In this document: positions 1 to 8,890 of the stretch, piece after piece
Numbering within the stretch: the first letter of the stretch is position 1
Layout of the letters: every line of letters begins with the position of its first letter
The notes under the pieces: model-generated
What the model saw: only the letters and a program-made list of their open reading frames with translations
Database searches by the model: none
What the model was told of the DNA's origin: nothing
Source of the DNA: Phycicoccus sp.
GTDB lineage: Bacteria; Actinomycetota; Actinomycetes; Actinomycetales; Dermatophilaceae
Assembly (NCBI GenBank): GCA_017993715.1
Contig: JAGOME010000020.1
Coordinates: 1 to 57,211, forward strand
DNA: 57,211 bases
Reading direction: 5' to 3'
Translations under genes and position numbers: made by a program

Positions 1-2
1 GA

Positions 3-575
3 GTTGACCTGCTCTGCCTGGGGTCGAACACCACTGGCCTGCAGTACCAGGAAGTCCACGCCGCGATCGTTCAGGCCGTCGGCAGCGGCCGCCTGCCCCG
101 CGAGCGACTGGCCGAGGCGGCATTCAAGACCCGGCAGTTGGCCCACCGCTTCCGCCCCGTGCCCGGACCTCGGCCCACCGTGCACACCCTCCCACCGGCC
201 GAGGTGGCCAGGGCGTTCCAGGTGACCTCGCAGGGGCGCGCGTTCATCAGCGACTCGGCCCCGTTGAGCATCGTCCAGGTCCACACCGACACCAATCTCG
301 CGGTCGGCGAAGTCGCCTGGGGCCCGGCCGCTGTCGGCGTGGCTCACGCTGAGGCGGACGTGCTGCCCGGCGATCGAGTCGCCGTCGTCGCCAGGGCGAT
401 CGGCGGGGGTCATCCCGCCCGCCAGGTGGCCGATCGGCTGCGGGCCGCGGGTCATCGGGTGGCCCTCGTGGACGTGGGCTGGCCGCGCAGCGACGTGGAC
501 ATTGCGACCTACGGGGCCTCCACAACGGTGGCCAGCGCGCTGGTTGCCGTGCTCCGTGGTGAGATTTCTCCATGA
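3..575 (+). CDS. GH3 beta-N-acetylhexosaminidase, C-terminal part (5' truncated by window)
   Basis: The reading frame is open from the first bases, so only the last 190 residues are present. It begins with VDLLCLG, the strand-and-loop seen late in the TIM barrel of glycoside hydrolase family 3 enzymes of the NagZ type, and continues into a C-terminal alpha/beta region. Family members release N-acetylglucosamine from chito-oligosaccharides or muropeptides. The neighbours, a ROK kinase and glucosamine-6-phosphate deaminase, fit that role. The stop overlaps the next ATG (ATGA), so the genes are translationally coupled. The catalytic aspartate and the N-terminus lie outside the window, so substrate specificity cannot be judged. 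Confidence 0.75.
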   Translation, partial: VDLLCLGSNTTGLQYQEVHAAIVQAVGSGRLPRERLAEAAFKTRQLAHRFRPVPGPRPTVHTLPPAEVARAFQVTSQGRAFISDSAPLSIVQVHTDTNLAVGEVAWGPAAVGVAHAEADVLPGDRVAVVARAIGGGHPARQVADRLRAAGHRVALVDVGWPRSDVDIATYGASTTVASALVAVLRGEISP

Positions 576-1471
576 GGCTTGGCATCGACATCGGCGGCAC
601 CAAGACGGCCGCGATCGTCCTTGCCGAGGACGGCTCCGAGCACGCGCTCGCCGTGGCCCCCTCGGGCCAGGGGAATGCCGGGACGGTCACCGTGGCCTCG
701 ACGGTCGCCAACCAGGCGGTTGACGCGGTTGGCGGATGGCGCGGCATTCGATCCGTCGGCGCCTGCATGCCTGGACTGGTGGACCCGCACACCGGGGTGG
801 TGCACGAAGCGGTCAACCTCAACGTCCAGGCCCTCGACCTCGCGGGGAGCCTGGAGGATCGACTCGGCCGACGACCGGCGGTTGACAACGACGTCAAGGC
901 AGCGGCGCTGGGGGCCTTGCACACGCTCGGACCCGCGGTGCACGGCAGCGTCGCGTACGTCAACGTCGGGACCGGGCTCGCTGCGGCCATCCTCGATGAC
1001 GGCGTGGTCGTGCGTGGACTCCGGGGAGCCGCCGGTGAGATCGGCCACCTGCCGATCGGCACTGACGTGGTGTGCCCGTGCGGACAGCGCGGCTGCCTGG
1101 AGACCCTTGCCTCCGGTCGCGCCCTGACCCGATTGTGGCCGCGGCCACCGGCGGAGCTGTTTCCCGCTGCGGCACAGGGCGATCCGCTCGCCACCCAGGT
1201 CGTTGCCGGCCTGGCTCGGGGCATCGGTCTCGCGATCCAGCTCCTCGTGCTCACGGGTGCACAGACCGTCATCATCGGGGGTGGGGTGGCCCGCAGCCGC
1301 ATCGAGCTCGCAGCTGCTGTGACCGCCGACCTCACCGCCAGAGCTGCCGAGTCGGCATTCCTGCGCAGCCTCGAACTGCCGACCCGCTTTGAGGTTCTCG
1401 ACGGTGACGTCCCGGTCGCCGCCATCGGCGCGGCCCTGCTCGATGGGGCCGCCGAGCAGGAGGTGAAGTAG
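572..1471 (+). CDS. ROK-family sugar kinase (probable N-acetylglucosamine/glucose kinase)
   Basis: 299 aa, full length for a ROK sugar kinase. The N-terminal phosphate loop IDIGGTK is at residues 5-11. The catalytic Asp is probably residue 107 in VDNDVKAA. The ROK zinc signature is intact: His159 followed by CPCGQRGC, with Cys168, Cys170 and Cys175. It phosphorylates a free hexose or amino sugar with ATP in the cytoplasm. Translational coupling to the GH3 gene and the nagB gene 3 bp downstream favour N-acetylglucosamine as substrate, but the family also includes glucokinases, and nagA is not in the window. It carries three GAATGCCG-family octamers. Confidence 0.85.
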   Translation: MRLGIDIGGTKTAAIVLAEDGSEHALAVAPSGQGNAGTVTVASTVANQAVDAVGGWRGIRSVGACMPGLVDPHTGVVHEAVNLNVQALDLAGSLEDRLGRRPAVDNDVKAAALGALHTLGPAVHGSVAYVNVGTGLAAAILDDGVVVRGLRGAAGEIGHLPIGTDVVCPCGQRGCLETLASGRALTRLWPRPPAELFPAAAQGDPLATQVVAGLARGIGLAIQLLVLTGAQTVIIGGGVARSRIELAAAVTADLTARAAESAFLRSLELPTRFEVLDGDVPVAAIGAALLDGAAEQEVK

Positions 1472-1474
1472 CCC

Positions 1475-2254
1475 ATGGAGGTTCTCGTCAGCCCCGATCC
1501 CGATCAAGCAGCTGTCCGCGCGGCGGAGGCAGTCCTGGTCGGCCTGGCTCACGCCGGCGATCGCGACCCGGTCCTCGGGCTCGCCACCGGCTCATCCCCA
1601 CTCGGGTTGTATCGGGAGATCGGCGAAGCCGTCGCGCACGGCCGGGTCGACTTCAGCCGGACCCATGGTTTCGCGCTCGATGAGTACGTCGGCCTGCCGC
1701 CCGGACATCCCGAGGGCTATCGCCAGGTGTTGTTGCGCGAAGTCTGCGCCGTCATCGGGTTGTCACCGGAACGGCTCAATGTCCCTGACGGGTCGGGGTC
1801 TGATCTGCCCGATCTGATGGCTGCGGCTGCGGCTTATGAGGAGCGGATGCGGGCCCTCGGTGGCGTCGACGTTCAGATCCTCGGCATCGGCGCCAATGGG
1901 CATGTGGGTTTCAACGAGCCGGGATCGGCCATGGCCTCCCGCACTCGCGTCAAACGCCTGTCGGCGCGCACGCGACGCGACAACGCGCGCTTCTTCACCG
2001 GCCTCGATGATGTCCCGACCCACTGCGTGACGCAGGGGTTGGGCACGATTCTCGACGCCCGTCGCCTCGTGCTGATCGCGACGGGCGACAGCAAAGCCGA
2101 AGCGGTGGCGGCCGCACTCGAGGGACCCCTCACGGCCTCGTTGCCGGCCTCGGTGCTGCAGTGGCATCCCGACGCGATCGTCTGCCTCGACGAAGCTGCC
2201 GCGGCGGCCCTGCGTAACCGGCAGTACTACGACGACGCCGCCACCGGCTTGTAG
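1475..2254 (+). CDS. nagB: Glucosamine-6-phosphate deaminase
   Basis: 259 aa, the usual length. It converts glucosamine-6-phosphate to fructose-6-phosphate and ammonia, feeding amino sugars into glycolysis. Visible signatures are LATGSSPLGLY (residues 36-46, phosphate binding), LDEYVGL (68-74, with the enolising Asp69) and GANGHVGFNEPG (139-150, with His143 and Glu148). The position of Asp141 in the E. coli enzyme is Asn here; I recall such a change in other NagB proteins but did not check. An AGGAGGTGA ribosome site lies inside the end of the ROK gene. It completes a hydrolase-kinase-deaminase amino-sugar cluster. Confidence 0.92.
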   Translation: MEVLVSPDPDQAAVRAAEAVLVGLAHAGDRDPVLGLATGSSPLGLYREIGEAVAHGRVDFSRTHGFALDEYVGLPPGHPEGYRQVLLREVCAVIGLSPERLNVPDGSGSDLPDLMAAAAAYEERMRALGGVDVQILGIGANGHVGFNEPGSAMASRTRVKRLSARTRRDNARFFTGLDDVPTHCVTQGLGTILDARRLVLIATGDSKAEAVAAALEGPLTASLPASVLQWHPDAIVCLDEAAAAALRNRQYYDDAATGL

Positions 2255-2534
2255 CGGCGACCCTCGGCACTCGAGGCTCGGGCCAGGAGGTCGGGGGTGA
2301 CGGGTCCGGGGACTGAAGGGTGAATCACTATGTGAGCAGTCGGCATTCCTCCGGACGCTAGACCGGAGAGTCGGCCACCTGTCCCGCTCTCCGACCACCC
2401 AGCTCCCCGGGCACAGGAAAGTCGGCCACTCGTCCCCTTCTCCGATCCGCCGCGCCCCATGCCCGCCCGCCGCCGGACCTCGCAACCTGACGCCTCCACG
2501 TATCAGCAGCGAGTGCTCGCGCCTCCTGCGGTCC
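2255..2534 (+). repeat. Intergenic region with two AGTCGG stem-loop repeats
   Basis: No gene is seen here. The region holds two copies of an intergenic repeat family found elsewhere in the window. Copy 1 (2364-2393) has arms CGGAGAG/CTCTCCG around a TCGGCCACCTGTCCCG loop. Copy 2 (2416-2444) starts GGAAAGTCGGCCACTCG and ends TTCTCCG, with imperfect arms. One CGGCATTC octamer lies at 2341-2348. The stem-loops could terminate nagB transcripts, but they lack a T-run. Confidence 0.7.
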
Positions 2535-3710
2535 ATGCAGACCTTCCTTGCGGCCCCTCGGACGGCATCGGTCGCCACCCTCGGCGGGTCGATGCCCGCG
2601 ACCCTGTCCCGCCGCCAGACGCCGCATCTCCTGCTCGACCCGCAGGCCGCCGTCGCCCGATACCGGGAGCTGCAGGCCGCGCTGCCCGGCACCGCCCTGC
2701 ACTATGCCGTCAAGGCCAACCCGCACCCGGACCTGTTGGCCGCGCTCGCCGGCATCGGCAGCTGTTTCGACGTGGCGAGTCCCGCCGAAGCCCGCGCCGC
2801 CATCCACGCCGGCGCCCACCCGGACCGGCTGCTGCACTCCAACCCTGTCGCCGGCCGGGCCGCCCTCGCTGAGAGCGCCGCCCTAGGGGTGCGTCGTTTT
2901 GTCGTCGATGCGCCGTCCGAAGTCACCAAGCTCGCCGAGGTCGCACCGGGCGCCGCGGTGCTGGCGCGCCTCGCGACGACGGGGGCTGGCTCGGACTGGC
3001 CGCTGTCACGTAAGTTCGGCTGTTCCCCCGATGACGCGATCACGCTCCTGACGAATGCCGCCCGCACCGGCCTGGTGCCGTATGGCCTGAGCTTCCACGT
3101 CGGCTCCCAGCAACGCGATCCTGCCGCATGGGACGAGCCGATCGCCGCCGCTGCCCGGGTCACGCAATCGCTGCGTCGCCGCGGCATCGAGCTCGCAGCC
3201 GTGGACCTGGGCGGTGGCTTTCCGGCTGCCCACGAAGGTGAGACCCCCGCGCTCTCGGCCTACGGTCACCACATCGACGCGGCGCTCACTCGCCACTTCG
3301 GGGCACGCCGGCCCGTCACCCTGGCCGAGCCGGGGCGGGGGCTCGTCGGCGATGCTGGCGTGCTCGTCGCGGGCGTCATCGCGGTCCTGGACCGCGGCGG
3401 GATTCGGTGGGTCTATCTCGACGCCGGCATCTTCACCGGACTGGTCGAGACCCTCGACGAGGCGATCCGATACCGATTGACGACCACTGCGGATGGTGGG
3501 CCGACCGGGCCGTGCGTCCTCGCGGGACCCACCTGCGACAGCGCCGATGTGCTCTATGAGCGGCGTCCCGTCCACCTGCCGCTCGCGCTTGCCGAAGGGG
3601 ATCAGGTCCGCTTCGGCTCGGCCGGCGCCTACACCAGCTGTTACTCGACGGTGGGGTTCAACGGGTTCGCCCCGCTCCCGGTCGTCATCAGCCACCACGG
3701 TGCGGCATGA
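2535..3710 (+). CDS. Ornithine/diaminopimelate-type PLP decarboxylase
   Basis: 391 aa from the first ATG; an in-frame ATG at 2592 gives a 372-aa protein starting about 10 residues before the TPHLLLD strand, which matches the family better. This is a fold-type III (alanine racemase-like) PLP enzyme. The PLP lysine is in HYAVKANP (Lys60), with HVGSQQ (188-193), glycine loop GGGFP (226-230), EPGRG (265-269), and the intersubunit motif GPTCDS (331-336, Cys334). The C-terminal GAYTSCYS...FNGF resembles ornithine rather than meso-DAP decarboxylases. It should therefore make a polyamine or related amine. Its stop overlaps the start of an MFS gene, suggesting that the product or a derivative is exported. 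The exact substrate is not determined. Confidence 0.8.
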   Translation: MQTFLAAPRTASVATLGGSMPATLSRRQTPHLLLDPQAAVARYRELQAALPGTALHYAVKANPHPDLLAALAGIGSCFDVASPAEARAAIHAGAHPDRLLHSNPVAGRAALAESAALGVRRFVVDAPSEVTKLAEVAPGAAVLARLATTGAGSDWPLSRKFGCSPDDAITLLTNAARTGLVPYGLSFHVGSQQRDPAAWDEPIAAAARVTQSLRRRGIELAAVDLGGGFPAAHEGETPALSAYGHHIDAALTRHFGARRPVTLAEPGRGLVGDAGVLVAGVIAVLDRGGIRWVYLDAGIFTGLVETLDEAIRYRLTTTADGGPTGPCVLAGPTCDSADVLYERRPVHLPLALAEGDQVRFGSAGAYTSCYSTVGFNGFAPLPVVISHHGAA

Positions 3711-4918
3711 GCGGCCAGGGTCGGCCGCCGATGTCCAGTCGGCAGCAGGTTGGGGGGGTCCTCGTCTCGCATGCCCTGGCGGCTGTGGCGATGTCGCTGC
3801 CTTGGCCGCTGCTGATGCTCAAGGTTCATGAGCAGTTCGGCGACGACTGGCAGCTCGGCTTCACCGGCGCCGCGCGGATGCTGCCGTATGTCGCGCTGTC
3901 CTGGTTCATTGGCGGTCTGGCCGATCGGTGGGGACGAGGCAGGGTCGTGCGAGCCTCGCTGGTGCTGCGCATGGGCCTGCTCGCCATCACGGCAGCGGCG
4001 ATCTCCGCCGACGACCTCGGGTGGGCGATCGTGGCAGCAACGGCCACGATTGCGTTGTCGACCCCGGCCTACCCTGCCCTGGCCGCCAGCATGCCCACGC
4101 TGTCCGGGCACGTGGGAGGGCGCGCCACGAGCGCGCTGGTCACCGTCGAAGTGACCAGTTTCGTGGTGGGTCCTGCACTGGGAGGGCTAGCGATTCCTTT
4201 GGGAGCCAACGCTATCGGCGCCATCTCGGTGGCCAGCACCGCGCTGGCCGCCGCCGCTCTGCACCCCGTGCACCTGCCCTCGCCGCTGAATACACGGCCT
4301 CGCTCCGGGGCAGCCGGCGCCGACCCACAACCCCGCCTGCCCATCCTCGGGCTCCTGCAACACCCCGGTCCGGTGCGCACGTCCTTCCTGGTGATGGCCC
4401 TCATCAACGCCATGCTCGCGGCGGTCGGGATCACCCTGCTCCCCTTGGCGCAGGCAGCCTGGCACTCCGCTCCCCAGGCCTACGGGACGGCCCTGGCCGT
4501 GCTGGGTTTCGGTGCGCTCGCCGGCCCGATCCTGCGCGGCGTGGGGCGCGCCGACACCGCCCGGATGGGACGCTGCCTCGGGCTCCTCGGTCTGAGTGTC
4601 ATGGTGCTCGCTGCGGCACCCTCCGCGGCCTGGGCGTTGCCACCCCTGGCTCTGGCCGGCGCGGTCGCCGTGCAGTCCGAGAGCGCGGCGACCGGCATCC
4701 TGCAGGCCACCGTTCCTGACCAGTGGCGGGCCGGCGTTCTCGGCGCGGCCGACACCGCGATGGTGGGCGCCGCGATGCTCGCCGCACTGGTCACCCCTGG
4801 TCTCGTCACCGCGATCGGCGTGATCCCGCTCATCACCGTCCTGGGGGTGGCGACGATCGGTGCTGCGGCCCTACTGCGCGCGAGCCCCGCCCCGGCGTAC
4901 CTCCAGCAGAGCAGCTGA
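3707..4918 (+). CDS. Major facilitator superfamily transporter
   Basis: 403 aa with about 12 hydrophobic segments. The loop between helices 2 and 3 carries the MFS motif GGLADRWGRGRVV (near residues 69-81). The ATGA overlap with the decarboxylase gene indicates coupled translation. It is probably a proton-driven efflux carrier in the cytoplasmic membrane. Pairing with an amino-acid decarboxylase suggests export of an amine or a product made from it, but that is inference from context only. It runs convergently towards htpX, 22 bp away. Confidence 0.8.
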   Translation: MSGQGRPPMSSRQQVGGVLVSHALAAVAMSLPWPLLMLKVHEQFGDDWQLGFTGAARMLPYVALSWFIGGLADRWGRGRVVRASLVLRMGLLAITAAAISADDLGWAIVAATATIALSTPAYPALAASMPTLSGHVGGRATSALVTVEVTSFVVGPALGGLAIPLGANAIGAISVASTALAAAALHPVHLPSPLNTRPRSGAAGADPQPRLPILGLLQHPGPVRTSFLVMALINAMLAAVGITLLPLAQAAWHSAPQAYGTALAVLGFGALAGPILRGVGRADTARMGRCLGLLGLSVMVLAAAPSAAWALPPLALAGAVAVQSESAATGILQATVPDQWRAGVLGAADTAMVGAAMLAALVTPGLVTAIGVIPLITVLGVATIGAAALLRASPAPAYLQQSS

Positions 4919-4940
4919 CCTCGGCGCTCGGCGCCGGACC

Positions 4941-5831
4941 TCAGCGAGCGATGTGTCCGCCGCCGGCCATGTTCTGCAGCCGAGCAATCCGCTCGGCCAT
5001 CGGCGGGTGCGTCGCCATCAAACGAGAGACATCGACCGAGCGAAACGGGTTCGCGATCATCATGTGGCTGCTGTCGACCAACTGCGCTGTCGGAGCGAGC
5101 GGCGCCCGGGCCACCCCGAGCTCGAGCTTGCGCAACGCCGAAGCCAGCGCCAGCGGATCCCCTGTGAGGCGGGCACCGTCCTCGTCCGCGTCATACTCCC
5201 GAGTCCGCGAGATGGCCAGCTGGATGAACATCGCCAAGATCGGGGCGAGCAGCGCCATGATCAGACCCGCGATGGGGTTGCCGCCTTCCTCGTTGTCCCG
5301 GCCACCACCGAACATGGCCCCGAAAGAGAGGAACTGCCCGATCGTCGAGACAATGCCGGCGAGCGCCGCCGCGATCGAACTTGTCAGGATGTCGCGGTTG
5401 TACACATGCATGAGTTCATGCCCGAGAACGCCACGCAGCTCGCGCTCGTCCAGGAGCGAGAGGATGCCCTCGGTGCAGCAGACGGCGGCATTCTGCGGGT
5501 TTCGACCGGTCGCGAAGGCGTTGGGGGCCTGGGTCGGACTCATGTAGAGCGCCGGCATCGGCTGCCTCGCCTTGCTCGACAGCTCGCGCACGATCCGATA
5601 CATCGCCGGCGCCTGCGCCTCGCTGACCGGGTAGGCGTGCATGGCGCGGATCGCGAGCTTGCCCGAGTTCCAGTAGCTATAGAACGTCGTGCCCAGACCG
5701 ATGAGTCCGAAGAGCCAGATCCACATGCTGCTGCCGAGCCAGGTGGCGACAACCCAGCCCATGCCAAGGAGCAGGGCCCAGATGAGGCCGAAGAGGGTGA
5801 CGGTCTTCAGCCCGTTGTGATGGTTGTGCAT
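4941..5831 (-). CDS. htpX: Membrane zinc metalloprotease HtpX (M48)
   Basis: 296 aa, typical length. Two N-terminal transmembrane segments (about residues 12-30 and 34-52) precede the protease domain. The zinc site HELMH is at residues 138-142, and the third ligand lies in the EYDADEDGA stretch near residue 215. HtpX degrades misfolded membrane proteins with its active site facing the cytoplasm. It lies about 60 bp downstream of nuoN on the same strand. I recall an HtpX gene following the second nuo cluster of Streptomyces coelicolor, so the linkage may be old and could reflect quality control of large membrane complexes. Confidence 0.93.
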   Translation of the reverse strand: MHNHHNGLKTVTLFGLIWALLLGMGWVVATWLGSSMWIWLFGLIGLGTTFYSYWNSGKLAIRAMHAYPVSEAQAPAMYRIVRELSSKARQPMPALYMSPTQAPNAFATGRNPQNAAVCCTEGILSLLDERELRGVLGHELMHVYNRDILTSSIAAALAGIVSTIGQFLSFGAMFGGGRDNEEGGNPIAGLIMALLAPILAMFIQLAISRTREYDADEDGARLTGDPLALASALRKLELGVARAPLAPTAQLVDSSHMMIANPFRSVDVSRLMATHPPMAERIARLQNMAGGGHIAR

Positions 5832-5891
5832 GCCCTCACCAACGTCTCTCGTGGGTGGCCGTGTTCCACGGTGGTCGGCGGCGGCCGGTGA

Positions 5892-7409
5892 TCATCGGAG
5901 CAGCCCCCACAGCAACTGCGGCACGACGCTCGTCGCGACCAGCACGACGGTGCCGACGACGATGATCGTGAGCGACCCGCGGCCGATCCGGCTCGCGGTC
6001 TCGTCGAGATCCTCGCCCTCGCGCTCGTGGGGCGCCGCCTGCAGCAGCAGCGCGAACCACCGCACATAGACCGCGATCCCGAGAACGACGGCCATGGCGG
6101 CCACCACGGCGATCGGCCAGAAGCCCGCCTCGACAACCGGCCTGAGGGCCTCGATCTTGGCCACGAGCCCGATGATCCCCGGTGGGAGTCCGGCCAGGAC
6201 GAACAGCGCCAGGGCCAGAGGTCCGCCGATGAGGGGGCGGGTCCGCAACAACCCGGTGCATGCCGTGAGCGGCCGCCCATTGGTCCCGACGGGATGGGCG
6301 GCACTCACCGCGGCAAAGGCGACCAGGCTCGCCACGACATACGTGAGCATGTATCCGGCGGCGGCCCGGCGACCGGCGGCGGACAGGCCCACGAGCGGGA
6401 GGACGACCCACCCCGCCTGAGCGATCGTCGAGAAGGCGAGCAGCCGCACGGCATCGTCGGCCCGCAGGGCAATAACGGTGCCGAGCAGCATCGACAGCAG
6501 AGCCAAGGCCGCCAGCCCCGCCACGAGGACATGGGGCACGCCCGCCGTGCCGAACAGCGGAGCGAACGGCAACAGGACCATCAGGAGGGCCCCAACGGCG
6601 GCGATCTTGGAGGCCGTGGCGAGCAGCATCGCGACAGGCAGACTCGCCCCCGTGAAGGTTGTCGGCGTCCAGGCGTGAAAGGGCACGAGCGACAGCTTGA
6701 ACGCCAGCCCGCTCAACAGGGCCACGGCGGCGAGGATCAGGACTGGTCGACGCAAGGGATCGGCCGCCGCCACCTCCACGATGAATGGCGAAAAGACCGG
6801 GGATCCGGTCGCGACCACCCAGAGCGCCACCCCCAGCGCGAGCAGGGCGAACGAGACCACGGATGTCGTCAGCAGTGTGAGCGCGGCCCCGGGGGTGCGG
6901 CGATGCAGGTGCAAGGCGACCAGGGCGATGGCAGGCACGGTGGCGAGTTCGAGCAGGACCAGCCACGACCCCACGTCACGAGCAGCCACGACGCCCGCCC
7001 CGCCAGCGGCGACGGCCAGCACGAGGACGACCTCGACGGCCGGTCCGCCGCGCAGGCCGACCGTTGACGGGTCGACGCCGATCGGGGCGCTGCGGTCGCC
7101 GCCGAGGAGGAGTGCCGCCAGAGCGGCCAGCAGAATCCCGATCTGCAGGGTCGCGGTGGTCGGGCCCGCTGCATACAGGCAGGCGCCCCCAACTGAGGCC
7201 GGGCCGCACAGCGTCAGGGCGGGCTCATCGGTGGCGCGCAGCAAGATCGGAGCGGCTCCGGCGGCACCGGCGAGGAGACTGGCGAGCCCGACGGGACGCG
7301 CCACCCACTGCTCGCGCGGGGCGATTGCATCGAGCAGCAGGACCAGGATCAGCCCGCCCACGGGTGCCAGCACCGGCAGGAGCAGCCATAGATCGAAGGA
7401 CACGGTCAT
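5892..7409 (-). CDS. nuoN: NADH-quinone oxidoreductase subunit N
   Basis: 505 aa of almost continuous hydrophobic helices, an antiporter-like proton-pumping subunit of complex I (Mrp/ND2 family). Conserved stretches include VPFHAWTPTTFTGA, where the Lys/His-rich channel helix is preceded by the KLSLVPFH motif. The start overlaps the nuoM stop by 4 bases (ATGA). It is the last subunit of the nuoHIJKLMN run; htpX follows. Confidence 0.93.
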   Translation of the reverse strand: MTVSFDLWLLLPVLAPVGGLILVLLLDAIAPREQWVARPVGLASLLAGAAGAAPILLRATDEPALTLCGPASVGGACLYAAGPTTATLQIGILLAALAALLLGGDRSAPIGVDPSTVGLRGGPAVEVVLVLAVAAGGAGVVAARDVGSWLVLLELATVPAIALVALHLHRRTPGAALTLLTTSVVSFALLALGVALWVVATGSPVFSPFIVEVAAADPLRRPVLILAAVALLSGLAFKLSLVPFHAWTPTTFTGASLPVAMLLATASKIAAVGALLMVLLPFAPLFGTAGVPHVLVAGLAALALLSMLLGTVIALRADDAVRLLAFSTIAQAGWVVLPLVGLSAAGRRAAAGYMLTYVVASLVAFAAVSAAHPVGTNGRPLTACTGLLRTRPLIGGPLALALFVLAGLPPGIIGLVAKIEALRPVVEAGFWPIAVVAAMAVVLGIAVYVRWFALLLQAAPHEREGEDLDETASRIGRGSLTIIVVGTVVLVATSVVPQLLWGLLR

Positions 7410-8890
7410 GTCCCACCTCCGAGGAGCGCCGCGACGGCAGGGGCCATCGGTTCCAGCAGCAGGCCGGGAGCCACTCCGAGAGCGAGGACGAGGAGGGCCA
7501 GGATGCCCAGGACGAGGCGTTCCGAGCCGCGTGTCTCGACGTCGACGACGTCGCGCAAGTCCGGGACGGCATCACCCACCCAGACTCGGCTCGCCACCCG
7601 CAGGCAGTAGGCCGCCGCGAGGGCGGCACCGATGGCCCCGATGACGGCGCAGGTGCGAAAAAGCGCCACCGAGAGATGCCGCTCGGGCGACCAGGCCGCG
7701 CCGAGGGCGAAGAACTCGCCCCAGAAGACGGCGAGTCCAGGGAGGCCGAGAGCGGCAGCGAGGCCCATCACCAGGAGGAAGCCCCGGTGTGGTGCGGTCT
7801 CCCGCAACGCTGGCCGCAGGATAGCGAGGTCCACGTCCCCCCACCGGGACTTCAGGCCACCGACGATGACGAAGAGCAGCGCAGACACGAGGCCATGCGC
7901 GATGTTGCCAAAGAGGGCTGCCTGGAGCCCGAGCGCCGTCCCCGTCGCCAGCGCGAGGACGACGAAACCCATGTGCGCCACAGAGGAAAAGGCAACGAGG
8001 CGTTTGAGGTCGCGCTCCACCAGGCAGACCAGGCCACCCCAGATGATGCCCAGAACACCGGCGATGGCGAGTGCCGGAGCGATCAACGCAAAGCCGTCGG
8101 GGACGGTGGCCAGCGGGAGTCGGACCAGGCCGTAGGTGCCCATCTTGAGCAGCACGGCGGCGAGCAGGACCGACCCGGCGGTCGGCGCGGTCGTGTGGGC
8201 CGGCGGCAGCCAGGTATGCAGCGGGAACACGGGCACCTTGACCGCGAGGCCGATGGTGAGCAGCAGAGCGATGAGCACTTGCTGTCCGTGCGGCAGGTCC
8301 GCACCCTCGCGGGTCAGCGCGTCGAGATCAGCGGTGCCCGTCGCCGTCACCAGCAGGAGGATCCCGACGAGCATCAGGGTCGAGCCCACCACGGTGTAGA
8401 GCAGGAAGCGCGCCGCCGCGTCCGCCCGGGCCCGCGGGTGGTGGGGGTCACCGAAGCGGGCGATGAGGACCCACATGGGGACCAGGACGAGCTCGAATGC
8501 CACGAAGAACAGGACTGCGTCCCGGGCGGTGAACGTCGCCAGGGCTCCGGTCTGGACCAGGAGAAGCGAGCCGATGAAGGTGCTCGGGGATCCCCCGGTC
8601 GGCACCTCCCCCAGGGCATGGATCATGACGAGCAGGCCGACGGCCGCCGTGAGCAGGACCAGGGGGATCGCGATGCCGTCGACTCCCAGGTGCAGCCGGA
8701 CGTCCATGCTGGGCAGCCAGGCCCGGTCGACCTCCGGACGGCTGCGCGCGACCTCGCCAGCCAGCCCGGCGGCCACGACCGCGGTGCCGAGCCCGATGCG
8801 GGCGGTCACGGTCGCGGACAGGTGGCGCCCACCGGCGACCAACCAGGTGCCGACGGCTGCGGGCACCAGCACGAGCAGGATCAACGCCAT
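7406..8890 (-). CDS. nuoM: NADH-quinone oxidoreductase subunit M
   Basis: 494 aa, multi-helix antiporter-like proton channel (ND4 family). The characteristic KVPVFPLHTWLPPAHTTAP segment and a DLKRLVAFSSVAHMG helix are present. It overlaps nuoL by 10 bases and nuoN by 4, so it is co-translated in the membrane arm of complex I. Confidence 0.95.
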   Translation of the reverse strand: MALILLVLVPAAVGTWLVAGGRHLSATVTARIGLGTAVVAAGLAGEVARSRPEVDRAWLPSMDVRLHLGVDGIAIPLVLLTAAVGLLVMIHALGEVPTGGSPSTFIGSLLLVQTGALATFTARDAVLFFVAFELVLVPMWVLIARFGDPHHPRARADAAARFLLYTVVGSTLMLVGILLLVTATGTADLDALTREGADLPHGQQVLIALLLTIGLAVKVPVFPLHTWLPPAHTTAPTAGSVLLAAVLLKMGTYGLVRLPLATVPDGFALIAPALAIAGVLGIIWGGLVCLVERDLKRLVAFSSVAHMGFVVLALATGTALGLQAALFGNIAHGLVSALLFVIVGGLKSRWGDVDLAILRPALRETAPHRGFLLVMGLAAALGLPGLAVFWGEFFALGAAWSPERHLSVALFRTCAVIGAIGAALAAAYCLRVASRVWVGDAVPDLRDVVDVETRGSERLVLGILALLVLALGVAPGLLLEPMAPAVAALLGGGT

